DNA of 6,410 nt from Pseudomonadota bacterium (lineage in GTDB: Bacteria; Pseudomonadota; Alphaproteobacteria; Rhizobiales; Afifellaceae). The translations under genes and the position numbers were made by a program. Below, piece by piece: positions 1-5,792 of the stretch; the first letter of the stretch is position 1, and each line of letters begins with the position of its first letter. The stretch covers positions 1-6,410 of the forward strand of contig JAEZEK010000084.1 in assembly GCA_023417735.1 (NCBI GenBank), given 5' to 3'. The notes under the pieces were generated by a model. It worked only from the letters and a program-made list of their open reading frames with translations, searched no databases and was not told the origin of the DNA.

Positions 1-1054
1 GGCGTTTCGCGCGGTCCCGCACGACCTCCTTCGCGACCTGCGGCATGCGCGCGGCCGGCGTGCCCTGGCGCGGCGAGAACGGGAAGACGTGCAGGAACGT
101 AAGGCCGCACGCATCGACCAGCGCGAGGCTTTCTCCGAACATGGCCTCCGTTTCGGTCGGGAAGCCGGCGATGATGTCGGCACCGAAGACGACGTCCGGG
201 CGGAGCCGCCGCACCTCTTCGCAGAACCGGATCGCGTCGGCGCGCAGGTGGCGGCGCTTCATGCGCTTCAGGATCAGGTCGTCGCCGGCCTGGAGCGAAA
301 GATGGAGATGCGGCATCAGCCGCTCCTCCTCGGCGAGCGCGCGCATCAGCGCCGGGTCCGCCTCGATCGAATCGATGGAGGAGAGCCGCAGCCGCGGCAG
401 GTCCGGCACGTGCCGGAGGATGGCGCGCACCAGTGTGCCGAGCTGAGGGCTCCCGGGCAGGTCGGCCCCCCAGGACGTGATGTCGATGCCGGTGAGCACG
501 ATCTCGGCATAGCCGCGCTCGACGAGGCGGCGGGCCTGCTCGACCACTGCGCCAGCCGGCACCGAGCGCGAATTGCCCCGCCCGTAGGGGATGATGCAGA
601 ACGTGCAGCGGTGGTCGCAGCCGTTCTGGACCTGCACGAAGGCGCGGGCGCGGCCTTCCAGCCCATCGACGAGATGCGGCGCGGTCTCGCGCACGGCCAT
701 AATGTCGTTGACGCGGACCTTCTCCTCGGCGGCGAGCCCGAAGTCGGGCAGGGCGCGGTAGCTCTCGGCCCGCAGCTTGTCGTCATTGCCGAGCACGAGG
801 TCGACCTCCGGCATTCCGGCGAAGGTCGCCGGCTCGGTCTGCGCCGCGCAGCCGGTCACGATGATGCGGCGATCGGGATGTTCGCGCCGCGCGCGGCGGA
901 TCGACTGGCGCGCCTGGCGCACGGCCTCGGCGGTGACCGCACAGGTGTTGACGAGCACGGCGTCGTCCACGCCGGCCTCAGCCGCGCGGCTCCGCATCAC
1001 CTCGGACTCGTAGGCGTTGAGCCGGCACCCGAACGTGATGACGTCGACGCTCAT
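1..1054 (-). CDS. mtaB: tRNA threonylcarbamoyladenosine methylthiotransferase MtaB, 3' end cut off by the window edge
   Basis: This radical-SAM methylthiotransferase converts t6A37 to ms2t6A37 in ANN-decoding tRNAs in the cytoplasm. I translated 351 codons from ATG 1054; the frame is still open at position 1. The N-terminal MTTase domain begins MSVDVITFGCRLNAYESE and carries the three cluster-binding cysteines at C10, C38 (NTCAVT) and C69 (VTGCAAQ). The radical-SAM CxxxCxxC motif is C146-C150-C153 in GCDHRCTFCIIPYGRG, followed by TGIDITSWG, LSSIDS and HLHLSLQAGDD. The fragment ends near AKEVVRDRAKR, so only the C-terminal TRAM region (roughly 60-80 residues by family length) is missing. The 'RGNSRS' segment and short N-terminus fit MtaB better than MiaB or RimO, although the assignment within the family rests on recognition, not alignment. 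The start codon overlaps the dapF stop (ATGA), so it is probably translationally coupled. Only a weak AGGACGG precedes it. Confidence 0.93.
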   Translation of the reverse strand, partial: MSVDVITFGCRLNAYESEVMRSRAAEAGVDDAVLVNTCAVTAEAVRQARQSIRRARREHPDRRIIVTGCAAQTEPATFAGMPEVDLVLGNDDKLRAESYRALPDFGLAAEEKVRVNDIMAVRETAPHLVDGLEGRARAFVQVQNGCDHRCTFCIIPYGRGNSRSVPAGAVVEQARRLVERGYAEIVLTGIDITSWGADLPGSPQLGTLVRAILRHVPDLPRLRLSSIDSIEADPALMRALAEEERLMPHLHLSLQAGDDLILKRMKRRHLRADAIRFCEEVRRLRPDVVFGADIIAGFPTETEAMFGESLALVDACGLTFLHVFPFSPRQGTPAARMPQVAKEVVRDRAKR

Positions 1055-1938
1055 CCGGCCGTCCTGACCGCCGGCGCGTCGCGCTCGAACGCCCCCGTCT
1101 CCGGATCGAAATGGCCCGCATATTCCGTCGCGACCGGGCCCGTCATCCAGACGTGATCGTCGGCGGCCCATTCGATGGCAAGGGCGCCGCCGGGCAGGGT
1201 AACCGTCGCGCTGCGTCCGGTCCGCCCGGTCCGCGCCGCCGAGACCAGCGCGGCGCAGGCGGCGGTGCCGCAGGCACGGGTGAGCCCGACACCGCGCTCC
1301 CACGTGCGCAGCGTGATCGCGTCCGGCGCCGTGACGGCGGCGAGCGAGATGTTGGCCCGCTCCGGGAACATCGGGTGGTGCTCGAGCAACGGCCCGAAGC
1401 GCTCGAGATCGAACGCGGCAACGTCCTCGACCCAGAAGATCGCGTGCGGGTTGCCCATGCTCGCCACCGAGGGGGAATGCAGGATCGGGCTGTCGATCGG
1501 TCCGACCTGGAGTTCGATCGCGCGCGTGTCGGCGAAGGGTTCCGAGAGCGGGATGTCCTGCCAGCCGAACCGCGGCTTGCCCATGTCGACGGCTATCAGC
1601 CCGCCCGCTGCACGCCGCGCGTTGAGCACGCCCGCCCGCGTCTCGATCGCTGCCGACGCCGCGCCCGTCTCGTCCATCAGCAGGCGTCCGATGCAGCGGC
1701 TCGCATTGCCGCAGGCCGCCACCTCGCCGCCGTCGGCATTGTCGATGCGCATGAAGGCGTCGGCGCCGGAGCGCGTCGCCTCCAGCGTGATGAACTGGTC
1801 GAAGCCGACGCCCGTGCGCCGGTCGGCGAGCCGGGCGATCACCTCCGGCGCCGGGCGCACGCGCCCGCCCCGCGCGTCGACGACCATGAAGTCGTTGCCG
1901 AGGCCGTTCATCTTCAGGAAGGGGATCATCGCGGGCAT
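1051..1938 (-). CDS. dapF: diaminopimelate epimerase DapF
   Basis: DapF is a cofactor-independent epimerase that interconverts L,L- and meso-diaminopimelate, the precursor of lysine and of the peptidoglycan cross-link. The product is 295 aa, close to the usual 270-295. The N-terminal half has the signature FLKMNGLGNDFMVVD (residues 7-21) and the first catalytic cysteine, C76, in EVAACGNASRC. The C-terminal half has SMGNPHAIFWV (160-170), RANISL (194-199) and the second catalytic cysteine, C223, in ERGVGLTRACGTAACAA. Both catalytic cysteines are present, so the enzyme should be active. The GNASRC and GVGLTRACGTAA variants resemble alphaproteobacterial DapF. I chose ATG 1938 because GGAAAGAG lies three bases upstream; ATG 1929 (MIPFLKMNG) is the alternative. 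The frame stays open upstream to 2253, but that extension has no DapF-like content. It is first in a dapF-mtaB operon. Confidence 0.97.
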   Translation of the reverse strand: MPAMIPFLKMNGLGNDFMVVDARGGRVRPAPEVIARLADRRTGVGFDQFITLEATRSGADAFMRIDNADGGEVAACGNASRCIGRLLMDETGAASAAIETRAGVLNARRAAGGLIAVDMGKPRFGWQDIPLSEPFADTRAIELQVGPIDSPILHSPSVASMGNPHAIFWVEDVAAFDLERFGPLLEHHPMFPERANISLAAVTAPDAITLRTWERGVGLTRACGTAACAALVSAARTGRTGRSATVTLPGGALAIEWAADDHVWMTGPVATEYAGHFDPETGAFERDAPAVRTAG

Positions 1939-1941
1939 GGG

Positions 1942-1949
1942 CTCTTTCC
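1942..1949 (-). promoter_or_regulatory. ribosome binding site of dapF
   Basis: The minus strand reads GGAAAGAG-CCC-ATG, a purine-rich Shine-Dalgarno-like run just before ATG 1938. It is 12 bases from the alternative ATG 1929, so it favours the upstream start. The match to the AGGAGG consensus is only partial. Confidence 0.5.
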
Positions 1950-1979
1950 GTGCCCCGTATATGGCCGAAACGGTCGCCG

Positions 1980-2021
1980 CTTTCCAGAACGGCGCGCGGC
2001 CGTGCGCAACCGGCTGGAAAG
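1980..2021. repeat. 8-bp perfect inverted repeat in the dapF/yihY divergent spacer
   Basis: CTTTCCAG (1980-1987) and CTGGAAAG (2014-2021) are exact reverse complements, separated by 26 GC-rich bases. The right arm lies 5 bases before the candidate EcfG -35 element and the left arm lies 41 bases upstream of the dapF start, so it could be an operator acting on either gene. No regulator gene is in the window and an 8-bp arm can arise by chance. Function is not established. Confidence 0.3.
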
Positions 2022-2026
2022 GAACG

Positions 2027-2052
2027 GGAACTTTCGCAGCATCCGGCCGGTT
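2027..2052 (+). promoter_or_regulatory. candidate EcfG-type general stress promoter of the yihY-like gene
   Basis: GGAAC (2027-2031), a 17-base spacer and GGTT (2049-2052) match the alphaproteobacterial EcfG (RpoE2-type) consensus GGAAC-N16/17-CGTT with one mismatch in the -10 box. A start point about 7 bases downstream would give a leader of roughly 34 bases before ATG 2093, a sensible length. A second GGAAC at 2021-2025 has no matching -10 at the right spacing. The match is seen in the sequence; its use in vivo is inferred. Confidence 0.45.
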
Positions 2053-2092
2053 TCCGCCCTGCCGCAATGTGGCGGTCCCGAGGCAGGTCCCC

Positions 2093-3343
2093 ATGAACCC
2101 CCGGATGGAGCATCTCGTGAGAACCGAATCCGACCGCGGGCGCGACGCCCGGCGACCCCGCGAGATACCGGCCAAGGGATGGAAGGACATCCTCTGGCGC
2201 GTTAAGGACGAGATCGTTTCCGACCGCGTCTCGATCATCGCGGCGGGGACCACGTTCTACCTGCTCCTCGCGCTCTTTCCCGCGCTTGCGGCCTTCGTCT
2301 CGATCTACGGCTTCGTCGCCGACCCGGTGACCATCGCCGACCATGTCGCCTTTCTCGGCGGCGTGCTGCCGTCCGGCGGCGTCGAGCTCATCAAGAGCCA
2401 GCTCGAGCGCCTCGCCGAGCAGGACACCTCCTCGCTCTCCTTCGGCTTCATCTTCGGCCTGCTGCTTGCGCTCTGGAGCGCCAATAACGGCATCAAGACG
2501 CTCTTCGAAGCGATGAACATCGCCTATGACGAGACCGAGAAGCGCGGCTTCATAAAGCTGAACCTCATCACGCTCGGCATCACGCTCGGCGCGATCCTGG
2601 TCGGCATCCTCTTCATCACCGCCGTCGGCATCGTGCCGGCCGCGATCGCGCTCCTCGGCCTAGGCGGCATGACCGAGATCCTCATCTCCGTGCTGCGCTG
2701 GCCGGTGCTCGTCCTCGTCGCCGCCTTCGCGATCGCCGTGCTCTACCGCTTCGGGCCGAGCCGCGAGCGCGCCGAATGGCGTTGGGTGACCTGGGGCAGC
2801 GGGCTCGCCACAATCGTCTGGATCGTCGCCTCGATCCTGTTCTCCTGGTACCTCTCGAACTTCGCCGATTACGGCGCGACCTACGGCTCGCTCGGCGCCG
2901 TCATCGGCTTCATGATGTGGACCTGGATCTCCTGCTTCATCCTGATCGCCGGCGCGGAGCTCAATTCCGAGATGGAGCACCAGACCGTCCACGACACGAC
3001 GACCGGGCCGGAGCGGCCGATCGGCGCCCGCGGCGCCGTCATGGCCGACACGGTCGGCAAGACCGCAAACGATCCGGAGCCCGGCAAGGGCCATGCCTAT
3101 TCGGCGCGGCCGGACCGGCCGGAGGACGGCAGCGAGGGCGAGGGCGTGGCTGCGGGGCGCCCGAACGGTGCGGACCGATCGGGCGGAGGCGACGGTCGTG
3201 GGCCGGTCGGCGGCCGCGTCCGTTCCGAGCCGGTGTCCATGAAGCGCCTCGCCATCGGCGTGCCCTTGATGGCTGCGCTCGGCTTCCTCAGCGGCCGTGC
3301 ACAGCGGCGGAAGGGCGGCAACGGCGCGGGGCAGGGCGGCTGA
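2093..3343 (+). CDS. YihY/BrkB-family (UPF0761) inner membrane protein with extended C-terminal tail
   Basis: This is a polytopic inner-membrane protein of the YihY family, formerly mislabelled 'ribonuclease BN'. Its molecular function is unknown. The product is 416 aa. After a basic, cytosolic N-terminus (1-45), hydrophobic segments lie near residues 48-75, 117-138, 157-190, 196-218, 237-254 and 265-290, consistent with about six helices. Family hallmarks are SIIAAGTTFYLLLALFP, LWSANNGIKTLFEAMNIAY, LYRFGPSRERAEWRWV and YGATYGSLGAVIGFMMW, then AGAELNSEMEHQT. Residues 296-382 form a hydrophilic Gly/Pro/Arg/Asp-rich tail, followed by a short hydrophobic stretch (LAIGVPLMAALGFL, 386-399) and a basic end. 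ATG 2093 was chosen because GAGGCAGG (2080-2087) precedes it; the next ATG, 2105, has no such site. The frame runs back to 1175, but that part is antisense to dapF. It sits alone between dapF and ffh, with a candidate stress promoter upstream. Confidence 0.9.
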   Translation: MNPRMEHLVRTESDRGRDARRPREIPAKGWKDILWRVKDEIVSDRVSIIAAGTTFYLLLALFPALAAFVSIYGFVADPVTIADHVAFLGGVLPSGGVELIKSQLERLAEQDTSSLSFGFIFGLLLALWSANNGIKTLFEAMNIAYDETEKRGFIKLNLITLGITLGAILVGILFITAVGIVPAAIALLGLGGMTEILISVLRWPVLVLVAAFAIAVLYRFGPSRERAEWRWVTWGSGLATIVWIVASILFSWYLSNFADYGATYGSLGAVIGFMMWTWISCFILIAGAELNSEMEHQTVHDTTTGPERPIGARGAVMADTVGKTANDPEPGKGHAYSARPDRPEDGSEGEGVAAGRPNGADRSGGGDGRGPVGGRVRSEPVSMKRLAIGVPLMAALGFLSGRAQRRKGGNGAGQGG

Positions 3344-3353
3344 GCCCCTTTCC

Positions 3354-3382
3354 TTGACGCCTGCCCCTTGTTCCGGTAAGGC
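3354..3382 (+). promoter_or_regulatory. candidate housekeeping promoter of the ffh operon
   Basis: CTTGACG (TTGACG at 3354-3359) is a strong match to the -35 element and to the CTTGAC form favoured in rhizobia. At a 17-base spacing the -10 position holds TAAGGC (3377-3382), a poor match. It begins only 11 bases after the yihY-like stop codon. It would give an ffh leader of about 110 bases. The spacer 3344-3498 shows no hairpin with a T-run, so ffh may also receive read-through from the gene upstream. Confidence 0.35.
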
Positions 3383-3423
3383 CTCGACCCGAAATTCCGA
3401 AGGTCCGTGAAACGACCCGCCGA

Positions 3424-3441
3424 CCGGCGCCGCGACGCCGG
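3424..3441 (+). other. GC-rich stem-loop in the ffh leader
   Basis: CCGGCG (3424-3429), loop CCGCGA, then CGCCGG (3436-3441) form a perfect 6-bp stem. No T-tract follows, so this is not a canonical intrinsic terminator. It would fall within the leader RNA if transcription starts after 3382. Stems this short are common at this GC content. Confidence 0.3.
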
Positions 3442-3448
3442 AGGTCAA

Positions 3449-3486
3449 CACCCGCCAGCGATCTTCGCCCGCGGGTGCGTTAACGC
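3449..3486 (+). other. hairpin and overlapping 10-bp palindrome just upstream of the ffh ribosome binding site
   Basis: CACCCGC (3449-3455) pairs perfectly with GCGGGTG (3471-3477) around a 15-base loop. A perfect palindrome, GCGTTAACGC (3477-3486), starts at its last base and ends two bases before the TGAGG ribosome binding site. The palindrome could be a protein-binding dyad, or the hairpin could influence access to the binding site. Both are inference from symmetry alone. Confidence 0.35.
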
Positions 3487-3488
3487 TT

Positions 3489-3493
3489 TGAGG
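3489..3493 (+). promoter_or_regulatory. ribosome binding site that fixes the TTG start of ffh
   Basis: TGAGG followed by TTCGC and then TTG 3499 gives a five-base spacer, which is good placement. No ATG or GTG at the right place would restore a normal Ffh N-terminus, so this site decides the start. Confidence 0.65.
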
Positions 3494-3498
3494 TTCGC

Positions 3499-5010
3499 TT
3501 GTTCGAGTCCCTGTCAGACCGCCTGAGCGGCATCTTCGACAAGATCACCGGGCGCGGCGCGCTGTCGGAGGCCGACGTCGCCGAGGCGCTGCGCGAGATC
3601 CGGCGCGCGCTGCTCGAGGCCGACGTCGCGCTCGACGTCGTGAAGTCCTTCACCGACAAGGTGCGCACGCGCGCCGTCGGCGCCGAGGTCATCCGATCTG
3701 TGAAGCCCGGCCAGATGGTCGTGAAGATCGTCCACGATCAGCTCGTGGAGATGCTGGGCGCCGAGGGCGAGGCGATCGACCTCGCCGCCGCGTCGCCGGT
3801 GCCGGTCATGATGGTTGGCCTGCAGGGCTCCGGCAAGACGACGACGACCGCGAAGATCGCCAGGCGATTGACCGAGCGCCAGCGCAAGAAGGTGCTGATG
3901 GCCTCGCTCGACACGCGCCGCCCGGCCGCGCAGGAGCAGCTCCGCGTGCTCGGCGAGCAGGTCGGGGTGGCGACGCTCCCGATCGTCGCCGGCCAGACGC
4001 CGGTCGAGATCGCGCGCCGCGCCATGAACGCCGCCCGCCTCGGCGGCTACGACGTCGTGATGCTCGACACCGCCGGCCGGACCCATGTCGACGAGCCGCT
4101 GATGATCGAGATGCAGGAGATCAAGGCGGCGACCGGGCCGCACGAGATCCTGCTCGTCGCCGACGCGCTGACCGGCCAGGACGCCGTCAACGTCGCGCGC
4201 TCCTTCGATGCCCGCGTCGGCGTCACCGGCATCGTGCTCACCCGCGTCGACGGCGACGGCCGCGGCGGCGCGGCGCTCTCCATGCGCGCCGTCACCGGCA
4301 AGCCGATCAAGCTCATCGGCGTCGGCGAGCGCATGGACGCGCTCGAGGACTTCCACCCGGCCCGGATCGCCGACCGCATCCTCGGCATGGGCGACATCGT
4401 CTCCCTCGTCGAGAAGGCGGCGGAGAACATCGACGCGGAGAAGGCGAAGCAGCAGGCGGCGAAGCTCAAGAAGGGCGAGTTCGACCTCGACGACCTCGCC
4501 GAGCAGTTCCGCCAGATGCAGAAGATCGGCGGGATGTCGGGCATCCTCGGCATGATGCCGGGCATCGGCAAGATGAAGAAGCAGCTCGAGGGCGCCGGCC
4601 TCGACGACCGGCTCATCAAGCGCCAGATCGCCATCATCTCCTCCATGACGCGGAGCGAGCGGCGGAAGCCGGCGCTGATGAACGCGAGCCGCAAGAAGCG
4701 CGTGGCGACCGGCTCCGGCACCGACGTCCAGGACGTCAACAAGCTCCTGAAGATGCATCGCCAGATGGCCGACCTCATGAAGAAGTTCGGCAAGCAGAAG
4801 GGCGGCCTCGGCGCACTCTTCGGCGGCGGGCAGCCGCAGCTCGATCCCGCCATGCTGGAGCAGGTCCAGAAGGGCGGGCTCGGAAGCCTCGGCGGCGGGG
4901 GGCTTCCCGGCGGGCTCGGCAACCTCAATTCCATCGCCGGCGGGCTCGGCGGGCTGCCCGGCCTCGGCGGCGGCGGCCTGCCCGGCCTCGGCAAGGGCAA
5001 GAAGAAGTAG
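3499..5010 (+). CDS. ffh: signal recognition particle protein Ffh (SRP54), TTG start
   Basis: Ffh is the GTPase of the signal recognition particle. With 4.5S RNA it binds hydrophobic signal sequences on translating ribosomes and hands them to the receptor FtsY at the membrane. The product is 503 aa. The N domain starts FESLSDRLSGIFDKITGRG and contains ALLEADVALDVV. The G domain has the P-loop GLQGSGKTTTT (107-117), DTRRPAAQEQL, DTAGRTH (190-196) and TRVDGDGRGG (248-257). The methionine-rich M domain runs from about residue 328, with the RNA-binding SRKKRVATGSG at 397-407 and VQDVNKLLK at 410-418. A Gly/Leu-rich tail (about 431-503) ends in KGKKK; such tails occur in alphaproteobacterial Ffh. 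The TTG start is supported by the N-terminus aligning with family proteins from residue 1 and by the TGAGG site. Codon use favours CTC over CTG by about 2:1. rpsP and rimM follow. No 4.5S RNA gene is visible here. Confidence 0.98.
   Translation: MFESLSDRLSGIFDKITGRGALSEADVAEALREIRRALLEADVALDVVKSFTDKVRTRAVGAEVIRSVKPGQMVVKIVHDQLVEMLGAEGEAIDLAAASPVPVMMVGLQGSGKTTTTAKIARRLTERQRKKVLMASLDTRRPAAQEQLRVLGEQVGVATLPIVAGQTPVEIARRAMNAARLGGYDVVMLDTAGRTHVDEPLMIEMQEIKAATGPHEILLVADALTGQDAVNVARSFDARVGVTGIVLTRVDGDGRGGAALSMRAVTGKPIKLIGVGERMDALEDFHPARIADRILGMGDIVSLVEKAAENIDAEKAKQQAAKLKKGEFDLDDLAEQFRQMQKIGGMSGILGMMPGIGKMKKQLEGAGLDDRLIKRQIAIISSMTRSERRKPALMNASRKKRVATGSGTDVQDVNKLLKMHRQMADLMKKFGKQKGGLGALFGGGQPQLDPAMLEQVQKGGLGSLGGGGLPGGLGNLNSIAGGLGGLPGLGGGGLPGLGKGKKK
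4954..4992 (+). repeat. 15-bp in-frame direct repeat in the ffh tail
   Basis: CTGCCCGGCCTCGGC occurs at 4954-4968 and again at 4978-4992, a 24-base period that encodes LPGLG-GGG-LPGLG. It belongs to a longer run of GGL/GLG-type codons in the low-complexity C-terminus of Ffh. Slippage here would change the length by whole codons. Confidence 0.7.
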
Positions 5011-5044
5011 GGCAGGGGACGGCGACCTGTCTGCGCCCGTGCCG

Positions 5045-5058
5045 GCGGCCTCGGCCGC
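5045..5058 (+). other. short GC palindrome in the ffh-rpsP spacer
   Basis: GCGGCC-TC-GGCCGC can form a small hairpin in the 107-base gap between ffh and rpsP. There is no T-run after it, so termination is not supported. It could tune transcript stability between the two genes, or be incidental. I see no convincing promoter or small ORF elsewhere in this gap. Confidence 0.25.
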
Positions 5059-5103
5059 GTGGCGGACGGGCCGCGAATTCCTGGACACGTACACAGACGA
5101 ACT

Positions 5104-5110
5104 GGAAGGA
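5104..5110 (+). promoter_or_regulatory. ribosome binding site of rpsP
   Basis: GGAAGGA lies seven bases before ATG 5118. It is the best Shine-Dalgarno match in the window, as expected for a highly expressed ribosomal protein gene. Confidence 0.7.
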
Positions 5111-5117
5111 CTGAACG

Positions 5118-5498
5118 ATGGCAGTGAAGATCAGACTGGCGCGCGGCGGCTCGAAGAAGCGGCCGTTCTACCGCATCGTGGCGGCGGACGAGCGCGCCCC
5201 GCGCGACGGCCGCTTCATCGAGAAGCTCGGCACCTACAACCCGCTCCTGCCGAAGGACCATGCCGAGCGCGTGGTGATGGATCTGGAGCGCATCCAGGAA
5301 TGGCTCGGCAAGGGCGCGCAGCCGACCGACCGCGTGCTCCGCTTCCTCGACGCCGCCGGCCTGGCCAAGCGCCCGGCGCGCAGCAACCCGCAGAAGGCAG
5401 AGACCGGCGCCAAGGCCAAGGAGCGCGCCGAGGCTCGCCTCCAGAAGGCCGAAGAGGCGGCGGCGAGCGTCGACGGCGAAGGCGGCATCACCGAGTAG
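5118..5498 (+). CDS. rpsP: 30S ribosomal protein S16
   Basis: S16 binds 16S rRNA early in 30S assembly and stabilises the body of the small subunit. The product is 126 aa. The conserved core is at the N-terminus: [20 protein letters not shown], then [22 protein letters not shown] and a [14 protein letters not shown] segment to about residue 80. Beyond it is an Ala/Lys/Glu-rich extension of some 45 residues ([19 protein letters not shown]) that is absent from the 82-residue E. coli protein but usual in alphaproteobacteria; it is probably helical. The gene lies 107 bases after ffh and 12 bases before rimM, the classic order. A strong ribosome binding site fixes the start. Confidence 0.98.
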   Translation: MAVKIRLARGGSKKRPFYRIVAADERAPRDGRFIEKLGTYNPLLPKDHAERVVMDLERIQEWLGKGAQPTDRVLRFLDAAGLAKRPARSNPQKAETGAKAKERAEARLQKAEEAAASVDGEGGITE

Positions 5499-5510
5499 CC
5501 CGGGCCTTCG

Positions 5511-5792
5511 GTGGCTCCGGTGTCCGACAAGGTGCTCCTGGCCCGCATCGGCGGGCCGCACGGCGTGCGCGGCGAGGTGCGGGTGAAGAGCTTCACCGGC
5601 GACCCGGCCGCGCTCGGCGATTACGGCCCGCTCTGGAGCGGGGACGGCCGCCGCTTCGTCGTGGAGCGGCTCAGGCCGGCCAAGGACATGCTGGTCGTGA
5701 AGTTCGCCGGTATCGAGCTCCGCGACGATGCGGAAGCCTTGAACGGCATCGACCTCTATGTCGGCCGGGAGCGTGTTCGGTCGAAGACATGA
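5511..5792 (+). CDS. rimM: 16S rRNA processing protein RimM, N-terminal half only (truncated at the chimeric join)
   Basis: RimM is a 30S assembly factor that binds S19 and helps mature the head of the small subunit. Full-length proteins have about 165-190 residues: an N-terminal beta-barrel and a C-terminal PRC barrel. Only 93 are present here. The N-terminal domain is recognisable from LLARIGGPHGVRGEVRVKSF (9-28) through TGDP, with DDAEALNGIDLYVGRER at the domain border. Family similarity stops there; VRSKT-stop is not RimM-like and the PRC barrel is missing. The start may be GTG 5511 or GTG 5520 (SDKVLLARIG); neither has a clear Shine-Dalgarno site. It follows the rpsP stop by 12 bases. 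The normal neighbours trmD and rplS are absent, replaced by an opposing mfd fragment of different ancestry. I read this as a real gene cut by a contig join, although a true deletion cannot be excluded. Confidence 0.88.
   Translation: MAPVSDKVLLARIGGPHGVRGEVRVKSFTGDPAALGDYGPLWSGDGRRFVVERLRPAKDMLVVKFAGIELRDDAEALNGIDLYVGRERVRSKT

Noticed and set aside
45..1156. Long plus-strand open frames (45-446 and 89-1156) opposite mtaB
   Set aside because: They are antisense shadows of mtaB in GC-rich DNA, rich in Arg/Ala/His with no recognisable domain, while the minus strand has a full set of methylthiotransferase motifs.
1955..1964. AT-rich CATATA/TATACG on the minus strand as a -10 box for dapF
   Set aside because: No acceptable -35 box lies 16-18 bases upstream (TGGAAA at best), so a promoter claim is not supported.
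1175..2092. N-terminal extension of the yihY-like frame to 722 residues
   Set aside because: The first ~306 codons are antisense to dapF and the divergent spacer. The family core starts after ATG 2093, which has its own ribosome binding site.
1939..2253. N-terminal extension of the dapF frame to a 400-residue protein
   Set aside because: DapF homology begins at MIPFLKMNGLGNDF, the extension overlaps the start of the divergent yihY-like gene, and a ribosome binding site precedes ATG 1938.
3344..3498. A 4.5S SRP RNA gene in the spacer before ffh
   Set aside because: I looked for the conserved GGTCAGG-type and GGAAGCAGC-like tetraloop region and did not find it; the spacer holds only short dyads.
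5045..5058. GC hairpin after ffh as an intrinsic terminator
   Set aside because: There is no T-run, and rpsP downstream is expected to be in the same operon.
3514..5561. Large minus-strand frames of about 500 residues opposite ffh and rpsP
   Set aside because: They are leucine/alanine- or arginine/proline/serine-rich shadows of codon-biased genes and show no domain; the plus strand has unmistakable Ffh and S16.
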